Positions 33,645 through 42,220 of a stretch of 64,000 bases of DNA are shown here, piece by piece. Origin of the DNA: Legionella drancourtii LLAP12 (GTDB lineage: Bacteria; Pseudomonadota; Gammaproteobacteria; Legionellales; Legionellaceae). Within the stretch, counting starts at the first letter, position 1. Every line of letters starts with the position of its first letter. Made by a program: the position numbers and the translations under genes. The notes under the pieces were generated by a model that saw only the letters and a program-made list of their open reading frames with translations, was not told where the DNA came from and did not search any database. The stretch covers positions 1,536 through 65,535 of the forward strand of contig NZ_JH413829.1 of assembly GCF_000162755.2 (NCBI RefSeq). The letters run 5' to 3'.

Positions 33645-34286
33645 TTAACCAATATGCTCTTGGGATACTAAAATTCGTTCATGCTTCGCATTCTCAAATT
33701 CCATCCGTTGTTTTCCATAATCCACTCGCATGACCCTCCACCCTGCAATCGAATCTCCTTTCTCCAATGGAATGGTTTTAAAGTCATAGGTCACACTGGC
33801 AACGGGTACTTGTTGAATGCTGTCAATGCTGACAATGGAAAAAGGTAAACGCTCTATAGGTAGGTATCTAATTGGGGATTTTTTCTCATCTAAATGAGTG
33901 ACTACTTCTTTAATTGAATGTAATTCTTGTCCCAATGCATCTTGAGTATGTGTTAGCTTCTCGGTAAATTGTTTACTTCCCGCAGCCAGAATTTCATCAA
34001 TGCGCTTGGAAAACTGTTCCAACTCATTGGCCATGCCGCTTAAGTTGACCTCCGGCACGCGCTTATTCACCGCCGTATCCATCGTTTTTAATTGCGTTTG
34101 TACTTCCTTAAGAATAGAAACAACGGCTGGATCGGTAGTGAGCACGCGCACCTGCTCTTTTGAGTTAGAAACATAGCCATAGATTGTTGAAACACCAATG
34201 GACACCACGAGCATGGAGAAAAATACGCCTTTTTTGGCAGGGAAATTCCACACCTGTTTTAAAGGGGGCATTACACTAATTTTCAT
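33645..34286 (-). CDS. Single-pass membrane protein of the T4SS operon
   Basis: 213 aa. One N-terminal membrane segment (GVFFSMLVVSIGVSTIYGYV), a helical periplasmic part (VVSILKEVQTQLKTMDTAVNKR, FSKRIDEILAAGSKQFTEKL) and a C-terminal beta-rich tail (PFSIVSIDSIQQVPVASVTYDF, GDSIAGWRVMRVDYGKQRMEFE). The tail resembles PilP/GspC-like inner membrane pilotins in layout only. Overlaps the PilL-like gene by 4 bp. Confidence 0.7.
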   Translation of the reverse strand: MKISVMPPLKQVWNFPAKKGVFFSMLVVSIGVSTIYGYVSNSKEQVRVLTTDPAVVSILKEVQTQLKTMDTAVNKRVPEVNLSGMANELEQFSKRIDEILAAGSKQFTEKLTHTQDALGQELHSIKEVVTHLDEKKSPIRYLPIERLPFSIVSIDSIQQVPVASVTYDFKTIPLEKGDSIAGWRVMRVDYGKQRMEFENAKHERILVSQEHIG

Positions 34287-34750
34287 ACTCTTTTTCCTTT
34301 TGATTGCGTGTTCATTTGGGCAAATTGAGGCTTTAATTTGAAGTTAATGCGCCGATGAAGTGGGTCTTGCATCAATGAAAACACCTGTTGTCCAGCAAGA
34401 ACCTCAAGTCCATCATGAACAGTGAGCGGTCCTAGAGTTCGTACCACTTGAGGTAACGGTTGTTGTTGAACTTCCTTAAACGCTAAGGTTTGTGAGGCAT
34501 CCTCTACTAAGGCATACCCAGAGTACTGCATCCAATAGGTAATGGCCTCGCCCACCGTGTGCACACTTTGAGGAAAATGAATTTGTTGTACCGTCAGAAG
34601 CGGATTCACTTGTGAGGTTAATGGCTTATTTTCAACAGTCGCATAGCGATTAACCTGAGTAATGTTCGTCGCATGTACAACGCCCACACCATAGAACAAC
34701 ATAAATACACTTGTGTAAATTTTTATACCATTAACGTTTTTCATGGTCAA
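34283..34750 (-). CDS. PilL N-terminal-domain-like ICE protein (TIGR03748)
   Basis: 155 aa, signal peptide (IYTSVFMLFYGVGVVHA). ITQVNRYATVENKPLTSQVNPLLTVQQIHFPQSVHTVGEAITYWMQYSGYAL and LGPLTVHDGLEVLAGQQVF match the exported PilL-N/TIGR03748 domain seen at the head of GI-type T4SS operons, similar to STN/secretin N domains. SD AAGGGGGA before the start, after the hairpin at 34761-34779. Confidence 0.83.
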   Translation of the reverse strand: MTMKNVNGIKIYTSVFMLFYGVGVVHATNITQVNRYATVENKPLTSQVNPLLTVQQIHFPQSVHTVGEAITYWMQYSGYALVEDASQTLAFKEVQQQPLPQVVRTLGPLTVHDGLEVLAGQQVFSLMQDPLHRRINFKLKPQFAQMNTQSKGKRV

Positions 34751-34760
34751 AAGTCCCCCT

Positions 34761-34779
34761 TGGTGCTAAAAAAGCACCA
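34761..34779. promoter_or_regulatory. 7-bp hairpin between traT and the pilL-like gene
   Basis: TGGTGCT (34761-34767) with AGCACCA (34773-34779), A5 loop, 10 nt before the SD of the PilL-like gene. Without a following U-run leftward it may limit translation or stabilise a processed end rather than terminate. Confidence 0.35.
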
Positions 34780-34844
34780 TTTATTAATTATTTTGTTTTA
34801 TTTTTAACCCAAAAGGTTGCTTGAGTTATTCGTTCCTTTGGTGT

Positions 34845-35573
34845 TTAAAAAAGTCCAGAAAGTGCCCTCACTAACCCTTGTTCTAAAACTGGTTTGGCTT
34901 TTTCAAAAGTTAAGTTCACTTTATCCGCTCGCGACACAACACGTGTTTTAAAGTCTTTATAATCCCCACGGCTGCTCATGGTTTGATAGGTTCCAGAAGA
35001 AGAACCATTTTCAAGTGAAGCTTTAAACTGCTGTTGAACAGCCCCCTTTCCTACTCGCTCTGATATTTGCACATCCGTAATCATGGTGTAATTCACATCC
35101 TTGACCAACGAATCAGCCGCAAGCCCTATAACCCCTCCGGCAATACCCCCTGCAAGGGTTGTGTTGTTATTTCCAAATGCACCGAGTGCTGCACCCGTTC
35201 CCGCTCCGGCCAATGTAGAACCAAAAGCGCCTCCTAGCGCCTTCTTAGAAGCTGCCTGACTCATTTTGCTAACTTTTAAAATATTTGCCTGGATATGGTA
35301 GTGGGCCTGGGATGGATTATGGACTACTCGGTACCCCCGCTCAGTTAATGCTTGAGTTAACGGCTTTTCGATGGATACTGTTTCTTGTGTTGTATTTCGC
35401 ACAATAAGAAAAACCGTTTTTTGATTTTGAGCAACCGGACTTAAGAATATCGTTGGCTTTAGATGCGTGTCTGTTTCTAAAGTACGATGCTCTAAGGCTG
35501 TTTGTGTGGCCGCACAACTAGTCAATAAAATGACTGTACCCATACAGGCTGTTTTTATAAAACATTGTTTCAT
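34845..35573 (-). CDS. traT: TraT-like surface exclusion lipoprotein
   Basis: 242 aa. Lipobox LLTSC after a basic N-terminus; VFLIVRNTT near residue 60, LGGAFGSTLAGAGTGAALGAF and GGIAGGVIGLAADSLVKDVNYTMITDVQISER are the TraT glycine-zipper and core. F-plasmid TraT blocks mating with cells that already hold the element and gives serum resistance. It sits at the head of the T4SS operon, downstream of the csrA paralogue. Full length for the family. Confidence 0.9.
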   Translation of the reverse strand: MKQCFIKTACMGTVILLTSCAATQTALEHRTLETDTHLKPTIFLSPVAQNQKTVFLIVRNTTQETVSIEKPLTQALTERGYRVVHNPSQAHYHIQANILKVSKMSQAASKKALGGAFGSTLAGAGTGAALGAFGNNNTTLAGGIAGGVIGLAADSLVKDVNYTMITDVQISERVGKGAVQQQFKASLENGSSSGTYQTMSSRGDYKDFKTRVVSRADKVNLTFEKAKPVLEQGLVRALSGLF

Positions 35574-35657
35574 ATTGATGTCCTTATTAATGATAATGCC
35601 CCGTTTAATTACTGTGTTATTGATGACTTTTTTTGTTTATAGACGCAGGTCTCTCAA

Positions 35658-35927
35658 TTAATGAGTAACTGTTTCATTATTTGTCTTTGTAGATTGTTCA
35701 TCCAAAAGCTCAACAGCAATATCATCTAAAACAAACGCTTTCTCCTCCTGATTTTGTTGCTTCTCTAATTGGAGTCGTAGGTATATTTCGTCTCTATTAA
35801 TGGGAATGTGTTTCGGAGCATTAAATCCTAATCGGACTTGATTACCTTGAACGCCTAGAATGGTAAAATTAATTTCGTTGTCACCGAGTACTACTCCTTC
35901 GCCTATTCTTCTGGTTAAAATTAACAT
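35658..35927 (-). CDS. lvrC: CsrA paralogue of the LvrC/CsrT type
   Basis: 89 aa. Residues 1-55 follow Csr[50 protein letters not shown], including the RNA-binding LTRR and R(44)-equivalent regions. The C-terminus is extended by ~25 acidic residues relative to CsrA (61 aa). Legionella ICEs carry such extra CsrA-like regulators in lvr clusters. It would bind GGA-containing leaders and control transfer or host lifestyle genes; the target is not visible here. SD CAAGGAATAAAACC. Confidence 0.92.
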   Translation of the reverse strand: MLILTRRIGEGVVLGDNEINFTILGVQGNQVRLGFNAPKHIPINRDEIYLRLQLEKQQNQEEKAFVLDDIAVELLDEQSTKTNNETVTH

Positions 35928-35981
35928 GGTTTTATTCCTTGCTTCTGTTGATTAATTCGTTATTTTTCAACGATTCATTTT

Positions 35982-36623
35982 TTAATGAAGTACCGGCGAT
36001 GAAGTCGCTGTATCCTCAGCCTCTATTCTTATGTCGTTAAACCCATCCTCCTTGCTCTCTTCCGCTTGTATTGTCGATAAATGACTTTGTTTGATTGCAT
36101 CCACACAATTATCCAAAGCCTTTTTTATTTTTGGCTCTTTGAAAAACAAAAATTGAGACAGAAGGCCTGCTCCTATTCCTTGGGCGATACTGGATGACGC
36201 CACAATAAGAGGCGCTGTTTCTGCTGCAAATAAAGCGGTCATAAACATTAATGGGGTTTGCCACATACTCAGCATCATCCCAATACCAATTCCTAGAGCC
36301 GCGCCAGTCATGACCACAGCGATAGAAATAGCAATGACGCCAAGCGCTAACCCTATTTTTTTTAAGCTGTCGTGTTTGTCATCGACGATTGAATTACATC
36401 GAAGAACAAAAACTTCCAATGGATTGATCGAATCATTTGAATCGTGTATCAAGCTCTCAAGAAATTGCGTGGTCGCTGAATACAAGTTCAGTTGCGTCAG
36501 GTAGTCCATTTTTTTTATTTCCATCTCTAGCGCTTCAAATGCTTCATAAATGGCTTTATTTTTATGAATCGTTGTTAATGCTTTTTTAAATTTGTTGTCA
36601 CAGTACATCAGTGCAGCATTCAT
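35982..36623 (-). CDS. Membrane protein of unknown function in the lvr cluster
   Basis: 213 aa. Helical N-terminus, two to three hydrophobic segments at ~95-165 (IGLALGVIAISIAVVMTGAALGIGIGMML, PLMFMTALFAAETAPLIVASSSIA) and an acidic tail (EESKEDGFNDIRIEAEDTATSS). No family recognised. The hairpin membrane segments flanked by soluble helices resemble some Legionella effectors, but the position between lvr genes argues for an element function. Confidence 0.6.
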   Translation of the reverse strand: MNAALMYCDNKFKKALTTIHKNKAIYEAFEALEMEIKKMDYLTQLNLYSATTQFLESLIHDSNDSINPLEVFVLRCNSIVDDKHDSLKKIGLALGVIAISIAVVMTGAALGIGIGMMLSMWQTPLMFMTALFAAETAPLIVASSSIAQGIGAGLLSQFLFFKEPKIKKALDNCVDAIKQSHLSTIQAEESKEDGFNDIRIEAEDTATSSPVLH

Positions 36624-36647
36624 TTTTTTTCCTTTTGTTATTTGTTA

Positions 36648-36839
36648 TTAATGAAAAGACAGCGGTAATTGCTGTTGGTAAGTCAGCGATTCGCAAACTT
36701 CTGCTGTGATTTCAAACGCAGTCCATAATTCGGTTGACAAGGTTTGGTCATAAGCCAGTAACAAATTGTGGGCGCAACAGCGAAGCATCTCTAAGAGCTC
36801 CTCAATTTGACTTAGGGTATTCACTTGATGATTGCTCAT
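36648..36839 (-). CDS. Hypothetical protein, 63 aa
   Basis: Small helical protein (QIEELLEMLRCCAHNLLLAYDQTLSTELWTAFEITAEVCESL). Overlaps the LvrB-like gene by 4 bp (ATGA), so it is probably co-translated with it. No motif or family recognised. Confidence 0.6.
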   Translation of the reverse strand: MSNHQVNTLSQIEELLEMLRCCAHNLLLAYDQTLSTELWTAFEITAEVCESLTYQQQLPLSFH

Positions 36840-37501
36840 GCTAGCTCCTTTATTAATTGCGCCAAACGCGGGATTTTTGTTGTGTTTTTTCTTCTAATGA
36901 TTAGCTCATCGTCAGCTACGAATGGCACATCTTTACCTAAGCTAATTTCTGCACACACTTTTAAATACATCGGTTTAAATTGCGCAAAAGCAAGGTCAGC
37001 ACGCGCCGCATTGACCTTGTCGACGCCTACAATTTTTACGGTGATTTTGATTGCAGGATGACTCCATTGAGCTTTAGAGAAACTAAGATTTCGTCTTGCC
37101 TCGTAAAATGCTGCATGTACCGTGGGTAATCCATTCGCTTCCGGTTCCTGTTTCGACAAACATAAGTGCCTGAATTGAAGGCATGAAGGCGGCCAGTCTT
37201 TATGTTCTTTTGCCCGAAACAGAGCCGATAGGCCAAATTTTATGTCGTTTTCCGTTAAATCACACAGCGCCTCATACCATACCCCTGAATCTTTGACGCC
37301 ATGTCGGTTAACGAACAATGGGCCGTAGATTTCAGTTAACTTCAACCACAAATGCGCCATAATTCCAGTTATTTTGCTGACTTGATTCGAAGTGTTCGGT
37401 GTCTTCACCACACAATGTAAAGTCGCTTGCGTGGGCTTTAAGGACTCGCTCACGAAGACTTGGCTGATGTGTTTGGGTGCGAAGGCTGTATTGTTTTGCA
37501 T
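36836..37501 (-). CDS. lvrB: LvrB-like protein
   Basis: 221 aa. Central TEIYGPLFVNRHGVKDSGVWYEALCDLTENDIKFGLSAL and KEHKDWPPSCLQFRHLCL resemble the helicase-loader/replication P-like fold found in phage and island proteins; the C-terminus is basic. It follows the LvrA-like gene with a ~170-bp overlap of frames, unusually long; the true start may be downstream. Assigned LvrB from position in the lvrA-lvrB-csrA cluster. Confidence 0.55.
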   Translation of the reverse strand: MQNNTAFAPKHISQVFVSESLKPTQATLHCVVKTPNTSNQVSKITGIMAHLWLKLTEIYGPLFVNRHGVKDSGVWYEALCDLTENDIKFGLSALFRAKEHKDWPPSCLQFRHLCLSKQEPEANGLPTVHAAFYEARRNLSFSKAQWSHPAIKITVKIVGVDKVNAARADLAFAQFKPMYLKVCAEISLGKDVPFVADDELIIRRKNTTKIPRLAQLIKELA

Positions 37502-38252
37502 GATGGATACTCCCTGTAGTTCCTAATTGTTTTTTTTGTTGTTGGCGTTCCACGCTTTTAGCGAGCCAACGTAAATAAATTGGATTAAAATCAACAAACT
37601 GAGAACCCGTTGCTTTGTTGTAGTCAATAAAGGCCTGGATTTCAGAAAAATCAGATGCATTGCTGTATCCCAGTGCCTCAGCTCGTGCAAGGGTCTCAGT
37701 GTTTGGGGTAAAATTTTCGCTGATGCTTTGTTTGTTGTTATTGTTGTTATTTATATTATTAAAAATAATATTCTTTACAGGCTCACTTGCTGTGTTAAGT
37801 TCTATGTTAACTTCTGTGTCATTTTGTTTGTCTAAAAGGTTGTTTTGTTCAGTATGGACAACGGTTTCTGATGAATTAACCTCTGTGTTAACCTCTTGAG
37901 TCCCCAATACCTCATTATAAATTTTAGGTAATTCTGGGAATAAGAATTGAAGTTTTTGGCCTTCGGAAATTACTTTGAAATATTCACCACACTCTCTCTC
38001 AATTGATTTGATGTAGTTACGAATAGTTTGTTTGGATGGTGTGCCCCCGTCTTTTCTGCCTGGTGCTAAGTTAACCGAGGCAATCTTGGCGAGGTCGTTA
38101 TACGTAATATCACTAACAATACCAGTGACTGGATTAGCTAAAGTGATCAATGATTTGATTAAAGTCGTGTGAACGTGAGGAAGCCCCGAGAATACAGACT
38201 CTATTTCTATCCTTGCTTTGTTGTATTTGATGATTAGGCTCACAATTACCAT
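37332..38252 (-). CDS. lvrA: LvrA-like protein with N-terminal winged-helix-like region
   Basis: About 306 aa from MVIVSLIIKYNKARIEIESVF. Residues ~10-110 look like a DNA-binding winged helix (SLITLANPVTGIVSDITYNDLAKIASVN, KQTIRNYIKSIERECGEYF); the middle is low complexity (Asn-rich stretch near 37738-37770); the C-terminus has FNPIYLRWLAKSVERQQQK, reminiscent of DnaT-like tails. First gene of the leftward lvr/T4SS direction, divergent from the LvrR-like repressor. LvrA by position and size. Confidence 0.6.
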   Translation of the reverse strand: MVIVSLIIKYNKARIEIESVFSGLPHVHTTLIKSLITLANPVTGIVSDITYNDLAKIASVNLAPGRKDGGTPSKQTIRNYIKSIERECGEYFKVISEGQKLQFLFPELPKIYNEVLGTQEVNTEVNSSETVVHTEQNNLLDKQNDTEVNIELNTASEPVKNIIFNNINNNNNNKQSISENFTPNTETLARAEALGYSNASDFSEIQAFIDYNKATGSQFVDFNPIYLRWLAKSVERQQQKKQLGTTGSIHHAKQYSLRTQTHQPSLRERVLKAHASDFTLCGEDTEHFESSQQNNWNYGAFVVEVN

Positions 38253-38309
38253 CTTAATTCCATGTATTAGTAGCAACCAAAATATTACTTTAAGTTTACT
38301 TGAAATGCA

Positions 38310-38336
38310 ACTACAAGTTGCAAAACAACTTATAGT
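38310..38336. promoter_or_regulatory. Inverted repeat in the lvrA-lvrR divergent promoter region
   Basis: ACTACAAGTTG (38310-38320), 5-bp spacer, CAACTTATAGT (38326-38336): 10 of 11 bases symmetric. Flanking half sites AGTAGCAA/TTGCTACT and ACCAAAA/TTTTGGT also occur inverted around it. A likely operator for the adjacent Cro/CI-like repressor. Confidence 0.5.
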
Positions 38337-38377
38337 TTAATTATTGCTACTTTTGGTTTGCTTTCTTCATTAAAACT

Positions 38378-38406
38378 TGAGCTGATTTAACTTTAAATGT
38401 ATATTA
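38378..38406 (+). promoter_or_regulatory. Sigma-70-type promoter of the lvrR-like gene
   Basis: TTGAGC (38378-38383), 17-bp spacer, TATATT (38401-38406), ~28 bp before the start codon. Confidence 0.5.
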
Positions 38407-38433
38407 TGATTTCTATCTAAACGAGGATTTCAA

Positions 38434-38943
38434 TTGAATAGAGAACAGATTGTGCTCGGTTTTTCGGAAAGACTTACCTCTATTATGCAATTTAAGGGAT
38501 ATAATTCCGAAAGATCTAAGGCTGGTGTTAGAATTGATAAACTTACGGAAGTTTGCGGATGCTCTCATCAAATGGCTAGGCGATATGTTCTTGGTGAAGC
38601 GCTCCCTGATATTGATATAACTTTAAAAATTGCTAAGTGGCTTGATATCTCGCCTGGTTGGCTTCTTTTTGGAGATGAAAGTAAAATTCCAAATAATATT
38701 AATGAAAATAATCTTATTCATATTGACCATGATTTATTGGAGTATATTCTTCTGAAATCAGCGCAATTATTTTTAGTAACTGATGATTTAAAAGAATTAG
38801 TTTCTTTCATAATGGATATTGTAGATGATACCACTCATATTGAAGCAGATAAAAAATCTATCTTAAAAATTGTTGATATATCAGTTAACTCAGTAACCCG
38901 CTTTAATGGACTTTCAAATGAAAAAAAATCTGCAATTGGTTAA
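38434..38943 (+). CDS. lvrR: LvrR-like Cro/CI-type repressor
   Basis: 169 aa, TTG start with AGGA 8 nt upstream. Residues ~8-75 form a phage-repressor HTH (RIDKLTEVCGCSHQMARRYVLGEALPDIDITLKIAKWLDISPGWLLFGD). The C-terminal half is helical and lacks the Ser/Lys residues of self-cleaving repressors. It is divergent from lvrA and heads an operon with a sensor-like protein, deformylase and transporter. Probably controls the lvr/T4SS genes. Confidence 0.8.
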   Translation: MNREQIVLGFSERLTSIMQFKGYNSERSKAGVRIDKLTEVCGCSHQMARRYVLGEALPDIDITLKIAKWLDISPGWLLFGDESKIPNNINENNLIHIDHDLLEYILLKSAQLFLVTDDLKELVSFIMDIVDDTTHIEADKKSILKIVDISVNSVTRFNGLSNEKKSAIG

Positions 38944-39553
38944 GAATTTACAGAAGACTAAGTTAGTTCTAGGCGATCTTCATCCTGATGTACTTGACAT
39001 TCTATTTGAAAATAGAAAATTCATGAAGAATGTTTTTGAAAATATTAAAGGTATTCATGAGGTTGATCATTTTGGATTAACAATAATTGACCCATTAAAT
39101 AAATTAATTACTTTCTCTACTACGCCAAACATAGAATATAATCTTATTAATCAAAATTTATGGCAATTTGACCCTGTATTTTCAAAGAATACAGTAGATC
39201 CTAGTAGTATAATTTGGTGGGATGAGTTACCGATTTCCATTGAGAATGATAAAGTTAAAACAATAAAGTTATCTAATAATAAATATGCATTAGGAGTCTC
39301 TCTCAATCGTCAGGTTAATGATTTTTCAGTTATTTATTCTTTTGCAACAAAATCTACCGATGAAGGTTTAAAAAACTATTATGTTGATAATTTAAGTGGT
39401 TTGATCGATATAGGGGATTATTGTTATAAATTAATTCATGAGGTTTATTTACAGTATTGTGATCGTTACATGCCACCGAAAGTTCAGTCTTTGACTTCTA
39501 AAATCTATCATGAAAAATCAACGCCGTATTTGAAACTAATAGTAACTAACTAA
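38906..39553 (+). CDS. Putative LuxR-type sensor-domain protein lacking an HTH
   Basis: 215 aa, overlapping the repressor gene by 38 bp. Residues ~45-160 read IKGIHEVDHFGLTIIDPLNK, LINQNLWQFDPVFSKNTVDPSSIIWWDELP, then FSVIYSFATKSTDEG: the order of hydrophobic strands, the W...FDP and the later W recall autoinducer-binding domains of LuxR proteins. The C-terminus (YCDRYMPPKVQSLTSKIYHEKS) is too short for a LuxR HTH. May sense a ligand and modulate the repressor; weak, structure-based inference. Confidence 0.5.
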   Translation: MDFQMKKNLQLVKNLQKTKLVLGDLHPDVLDILFENRKFMKNVFENIKGIHEVDHFGLTIIDPLNKLITFSTTPNIEYNLINQNLWQFDPVFSKNTVDPSSIIWWDELPISIENDKVKTIKLSNNKYALGVSLNRQVNDFSVIYSFATKSTDEGLKNYYVDNLSGLIDIGDYCYKLIHEVYLQYCDRYMPPKVQSLTSKIYHEKSTPYLKLIVTN

Positions 39554-39569
39554 AATTGAATAGGTATAT

Positions 39570-40106
39570 ATGAAAAGAGATTTTTGTGATGTTGTTTTAC
39601 TTGGAAATCCTACTCTTAGAATGGTTTCAAAACCAATTGATGATGAAGAATTTGGAACATTGGATTTAAATCAGCTATCGGAACGTCTTTTTCATATGAT
39701 GAAAATTAAAAATGGTCTCGGTCTTGCTGCCCCTCAAATAGGTATCAATAAAAGAGCAATTGTTTTTGGTATGGATAACCACCCTGTTAAAAAACATCTT
39801 CCGCCAATTCCTTATACAATCCTATTTAATCCAATTTTTGAATCTACATCGGACTTTATTGAAGAAGAATATGAAGGTTGTTTAAGTGTTGGTGATCTGA
39901 GAGGAAAGGTTCCTCGCCACAAAAATATTATATATCGTGGATACGATGTTGATGGAAATTTAATCGAGAGGGAAGCATCAGATCTTCATGCACGAGTAGT
40001 CCAGCATGAAACAGATCATCTCAATGGAATAATTTTTCTTGATAAAGTAACAAACCATCAGTCACTAGGGTTTCACAATGAGTTAATTAAAAGTGGTGGA
40101 TTATAA
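39570..40106 (+). CDS. def: Peptide deformylase
   Basis: 178 aa. All three metalloprotease motifs are intact: GLGLAAPQIG (motif 1), EEYEGCLSVG (motif 2, Cys ligand) and VQHETDHLNGI (motif 3, HExxH). Removes the N-formyl group from nascent proteins. A second copy on a mobile element could give tolerance to deformylase inhibitors or act in the adjacent pathway. Lies 17 bp after the sensor-like gene and 23 bp before the transporter, so it is operon-linked. Confidence 0.93.
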   Translation: MKRDFCDVVLLGNPTLRMVSKPIDDEEFGTLDLNQLSERLFHMMKIKNGLGLAAPQIGINKRAIVFGMDNHPVKKHLPPIPYTILFNPIFESTSDFIEEEYEGCLSVGDLRGKVPRHKNIIYRGYDVDGNLIEREASDLHARVVQHETDHLNGIIFLDKVTNHQSLGFHNELIKSGGL

Positions 40107-40128
40107 CAAATGGTTTTAAGTTGGACTA

Positions 40129-41418
40129 ATGTTTAAAATATCTAAAAAAATAATGATTAGTGGGGCAATTGGTAATACTCTGGAAATGTACGATTTTGCT
40201 ATTTGGGGATTATTTTCAGTATTTCTTGCTAAAGCTTTTTTACCTAGTCACTCTAATTTGTCAGACATTTTCTTGATTTTCTTAATCACCTACGTTTTTA
40301 GACCTATTGGTGGTTTGTTGTTTGGTATTTTAGCCGATCAAATCGGAAGAAAACAAGTTTTAACTTTATCTATTATAGTAATGGGATTATGCACGTCTAT
40401 TGTTGGTATTCTACCTTCTTATGGAAGTATAGGTCTTACTGCAACACTACTCCTCGTTTTTATTCGTTTTTTCCAGGTTTTTTCAGTCGGTGGTGAGTAT
40501 ATTAGCTCTATAGCACTATTAATCGAGAGCTGTGATAAAAACAAAAAGGGCTATTATGGCTCTTGGGCTGCTTTTGGTGTTAACGTAGGAATGATGCTTG
40601 CCTCTGGAGTTGGCGCAATCATAACATATCTAATAAACAACTCTTTAATCCCCTCTTGGGGATGGCGGTTTGCGTTTCTAATTTCTTTAATAACATCTTT
40701 GCTTGGATTTTGGATAAGAAACTCTATTCCGGAAAGCTATGAATTTATACTTGAAAATGCAAGGAAAAATAAAAGAACAATATCAGAAATATTTAGTGAG
40801 AGCATTCAATTAGTAAAAAATTCATATATGGAAAGTATAGTTGTTTTTTTATTGGTTTTATTTGGTGTGTCAACAACAGTATTCATTTATATTTTCTCAC
40901 CCATCTATATGACATCAGCTAGCTCATTATCGAATAATATCTCTTTTATATTTAATACCATTAGCTTAGCAATAGTAGCGATATTTATTCCTTTTTTTGG
41001 TAGTATTTCAGATAAATATGGACGAATTAAAACAATGTCTTTGGGAATAATTACCTTACTATTAATTATTGTCCCATATTTTATCGCTATATCATCGAAT
41101 GGTTTTTACCGAATATTAATTTCACATATTTTAATAGCGATTCCGTGTGCTTGCATATTTAGTGTTACACCCGTATTAATTACAGAAATATTTCCATTAA
41201 ATGTTAGGTGCTCAATTACTGGCTTTATATATTCAGTAGCAGCTTGCCTGGGTGGTGGTATAGTTCCTATCTTAGCTTTCAAATTGTCAAATATGCAGTA
41301 TGGAAAATATTTATTGAGTCTAGTGATCGTTACCATTGGTTGGGCTTGCTTGCTAGGGCTAATCGCCTTGCATTCAAAGAGAAGAAAGTGTGTTTATGAA
41401 CTTACATTGGTTAATTGA
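40129..41418 (+). CDS. MHS-family (ProP/KgtP-like) major facilitator transporter
   Basis: 429 aa with twelve predicted membrane segments. N-terminal GAIGNTLEMYDFAIWGLF and FRPIGGLLFGILADQIGRKQVL are MHS hallmarks; the loop motif FSVGGEYISSIALLIES matches helix 4-5. Substrates of MHS carriers are organic acids, betaines and amino acids; the substrate here is unknown. Last gene of the lvrR operon. AT-rich like its upstream genes and distinct from the T4SS genes, which suggests separate acquisition of this block. Confidence 0.88.
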   Translation: MFKISKKIMISGAIGNTLEMYDFAIWGLFSVFLAKAFLPSHSNLSDIFLIFLITYVFRPIGGLLFGILADQIGRKQVLTLSIIVMGLCTSIVGILPSYGSIGLTATLLLVFIRFFQVFSVGGEYISSIALLIESCDKNKKGYYGSWAAFGVNVGMMLASGVGAIITYLINNSLIPSWGWRFAFLISLITSLLGFWIRNSIPESYEFILENARKNKRTISEIFSESIQLVKNSYMESIVVFLLVLFGVSTTVFIYIFSPIYMTSASSLSNNISFIFNTISLAIVAIFIPFFGSISDKYGRIKTMSLGIITLLLIIVPYFIAISSNGFYRILISHILIAIPCACIFSVTPVLITEIFPLNVRCSITGFIYSVAACLGGGIVPILAFKLSNMQYGKYLLSLVIVTIGWACLLGLIALHSKRRKCVYELTLVN

Positions 41419-41516
41419 TCACTCCTTTGGACTGATCTTCCTGTTTTTCGGTTACTTTAAATATGCGATTGAAAGAGTCGCCAAATGTATTCGTGAGCTG
41501 GTGTATAGTGGATAGT

Positions 41517-42104
41517 AATCCGAACATTATCCATCTAGGCTGCATGGCACGCGCGCGTCGTCCTTTTGTTGAGCTGACAAAGCTGGCGAAAACACCGGGA
41601 AAATCGCATCAAGCAGTAGAGTTTTTTCAAAAACTTTATGCTATTGAAAAGAGTGCTCGTGAGGCCAACTATACACCCGAACAACGCTTCAACCTTCGCC
41701 TTGAAAAAGCCAAACCCATTCTCGATAAAATGAAACAATGGCTCGACCAATCACTTCGACATGCGGTACCTCAATCGAAATTAAATGATGCATTAACTTA
41801 TATGCATGAGCGCTGGAACGAGTTAACTAACTATTTAAGCGATGGTTCGCTCGAAATCGATAATAATGGCGCTGAAAATCAAATCAGACCTTTTGCTCTG
41901 GGACGAAAAAACTGGCTATTCTCAGGAAGCCCGCGGGGCGCTCACGCCAGCGCATTATTTTATAGCCTCATTGCTACAGCTATTGCAAATGGTTGGAATC
42001 CCTTCAACTATCTTCGATATCTCTTTGAAAACATCCGCACTTGCAAATCACAAGCTGACTATACCTCTCTTTTGCCTTTCAATATCAGCTCAAATGAACG
42101 CTAG
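41517..42104 (+). pseudogene. IS66-family transposase, C-terminal fragment
   Basis: Frame carries NIIHLGCMARARRPFVELTKLAKTPGKSHQAVEFF, then NDALTYMHERWNELTNYLSDGSLEIDNNGAENQIRPFALGRKNWLFSGSPRGAHASALFYSLI: the IS66 DDE domain from its middle to the end. The N-terminal half and left end are missing; the join with unrelated sequence is at about 41510. An IS4-family element lies just downstream within the same IS66 end. Confidence 0.85.
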
Positions 42105-42120
42105 ATGATACAACCCGTAG

Positions 42121-42188
42121 TTCGCCGACTTTCAATTACCCACAATTTTGGTAATTCGCCGACTTTCAATTACCCACAATTTTGGTAA
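42121..42188. repeat. 34-bp tandem duplication at the left end of the IS4-family element
   Basis: Two exact copies, 42121-42154 and 42155-42188, each comprising TTCGCCGA, the IS terminal repeat and CACAATTTTGGTAA. The target-derived TTCGCCGA is included in both copies, so the duplication arose after insertion or during an aberrant event. Confidence 0.85.
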
Positions 42189-42220
42189 GCTGCATTATTT
42201 GTTGAGTCTATGGATAGAAA

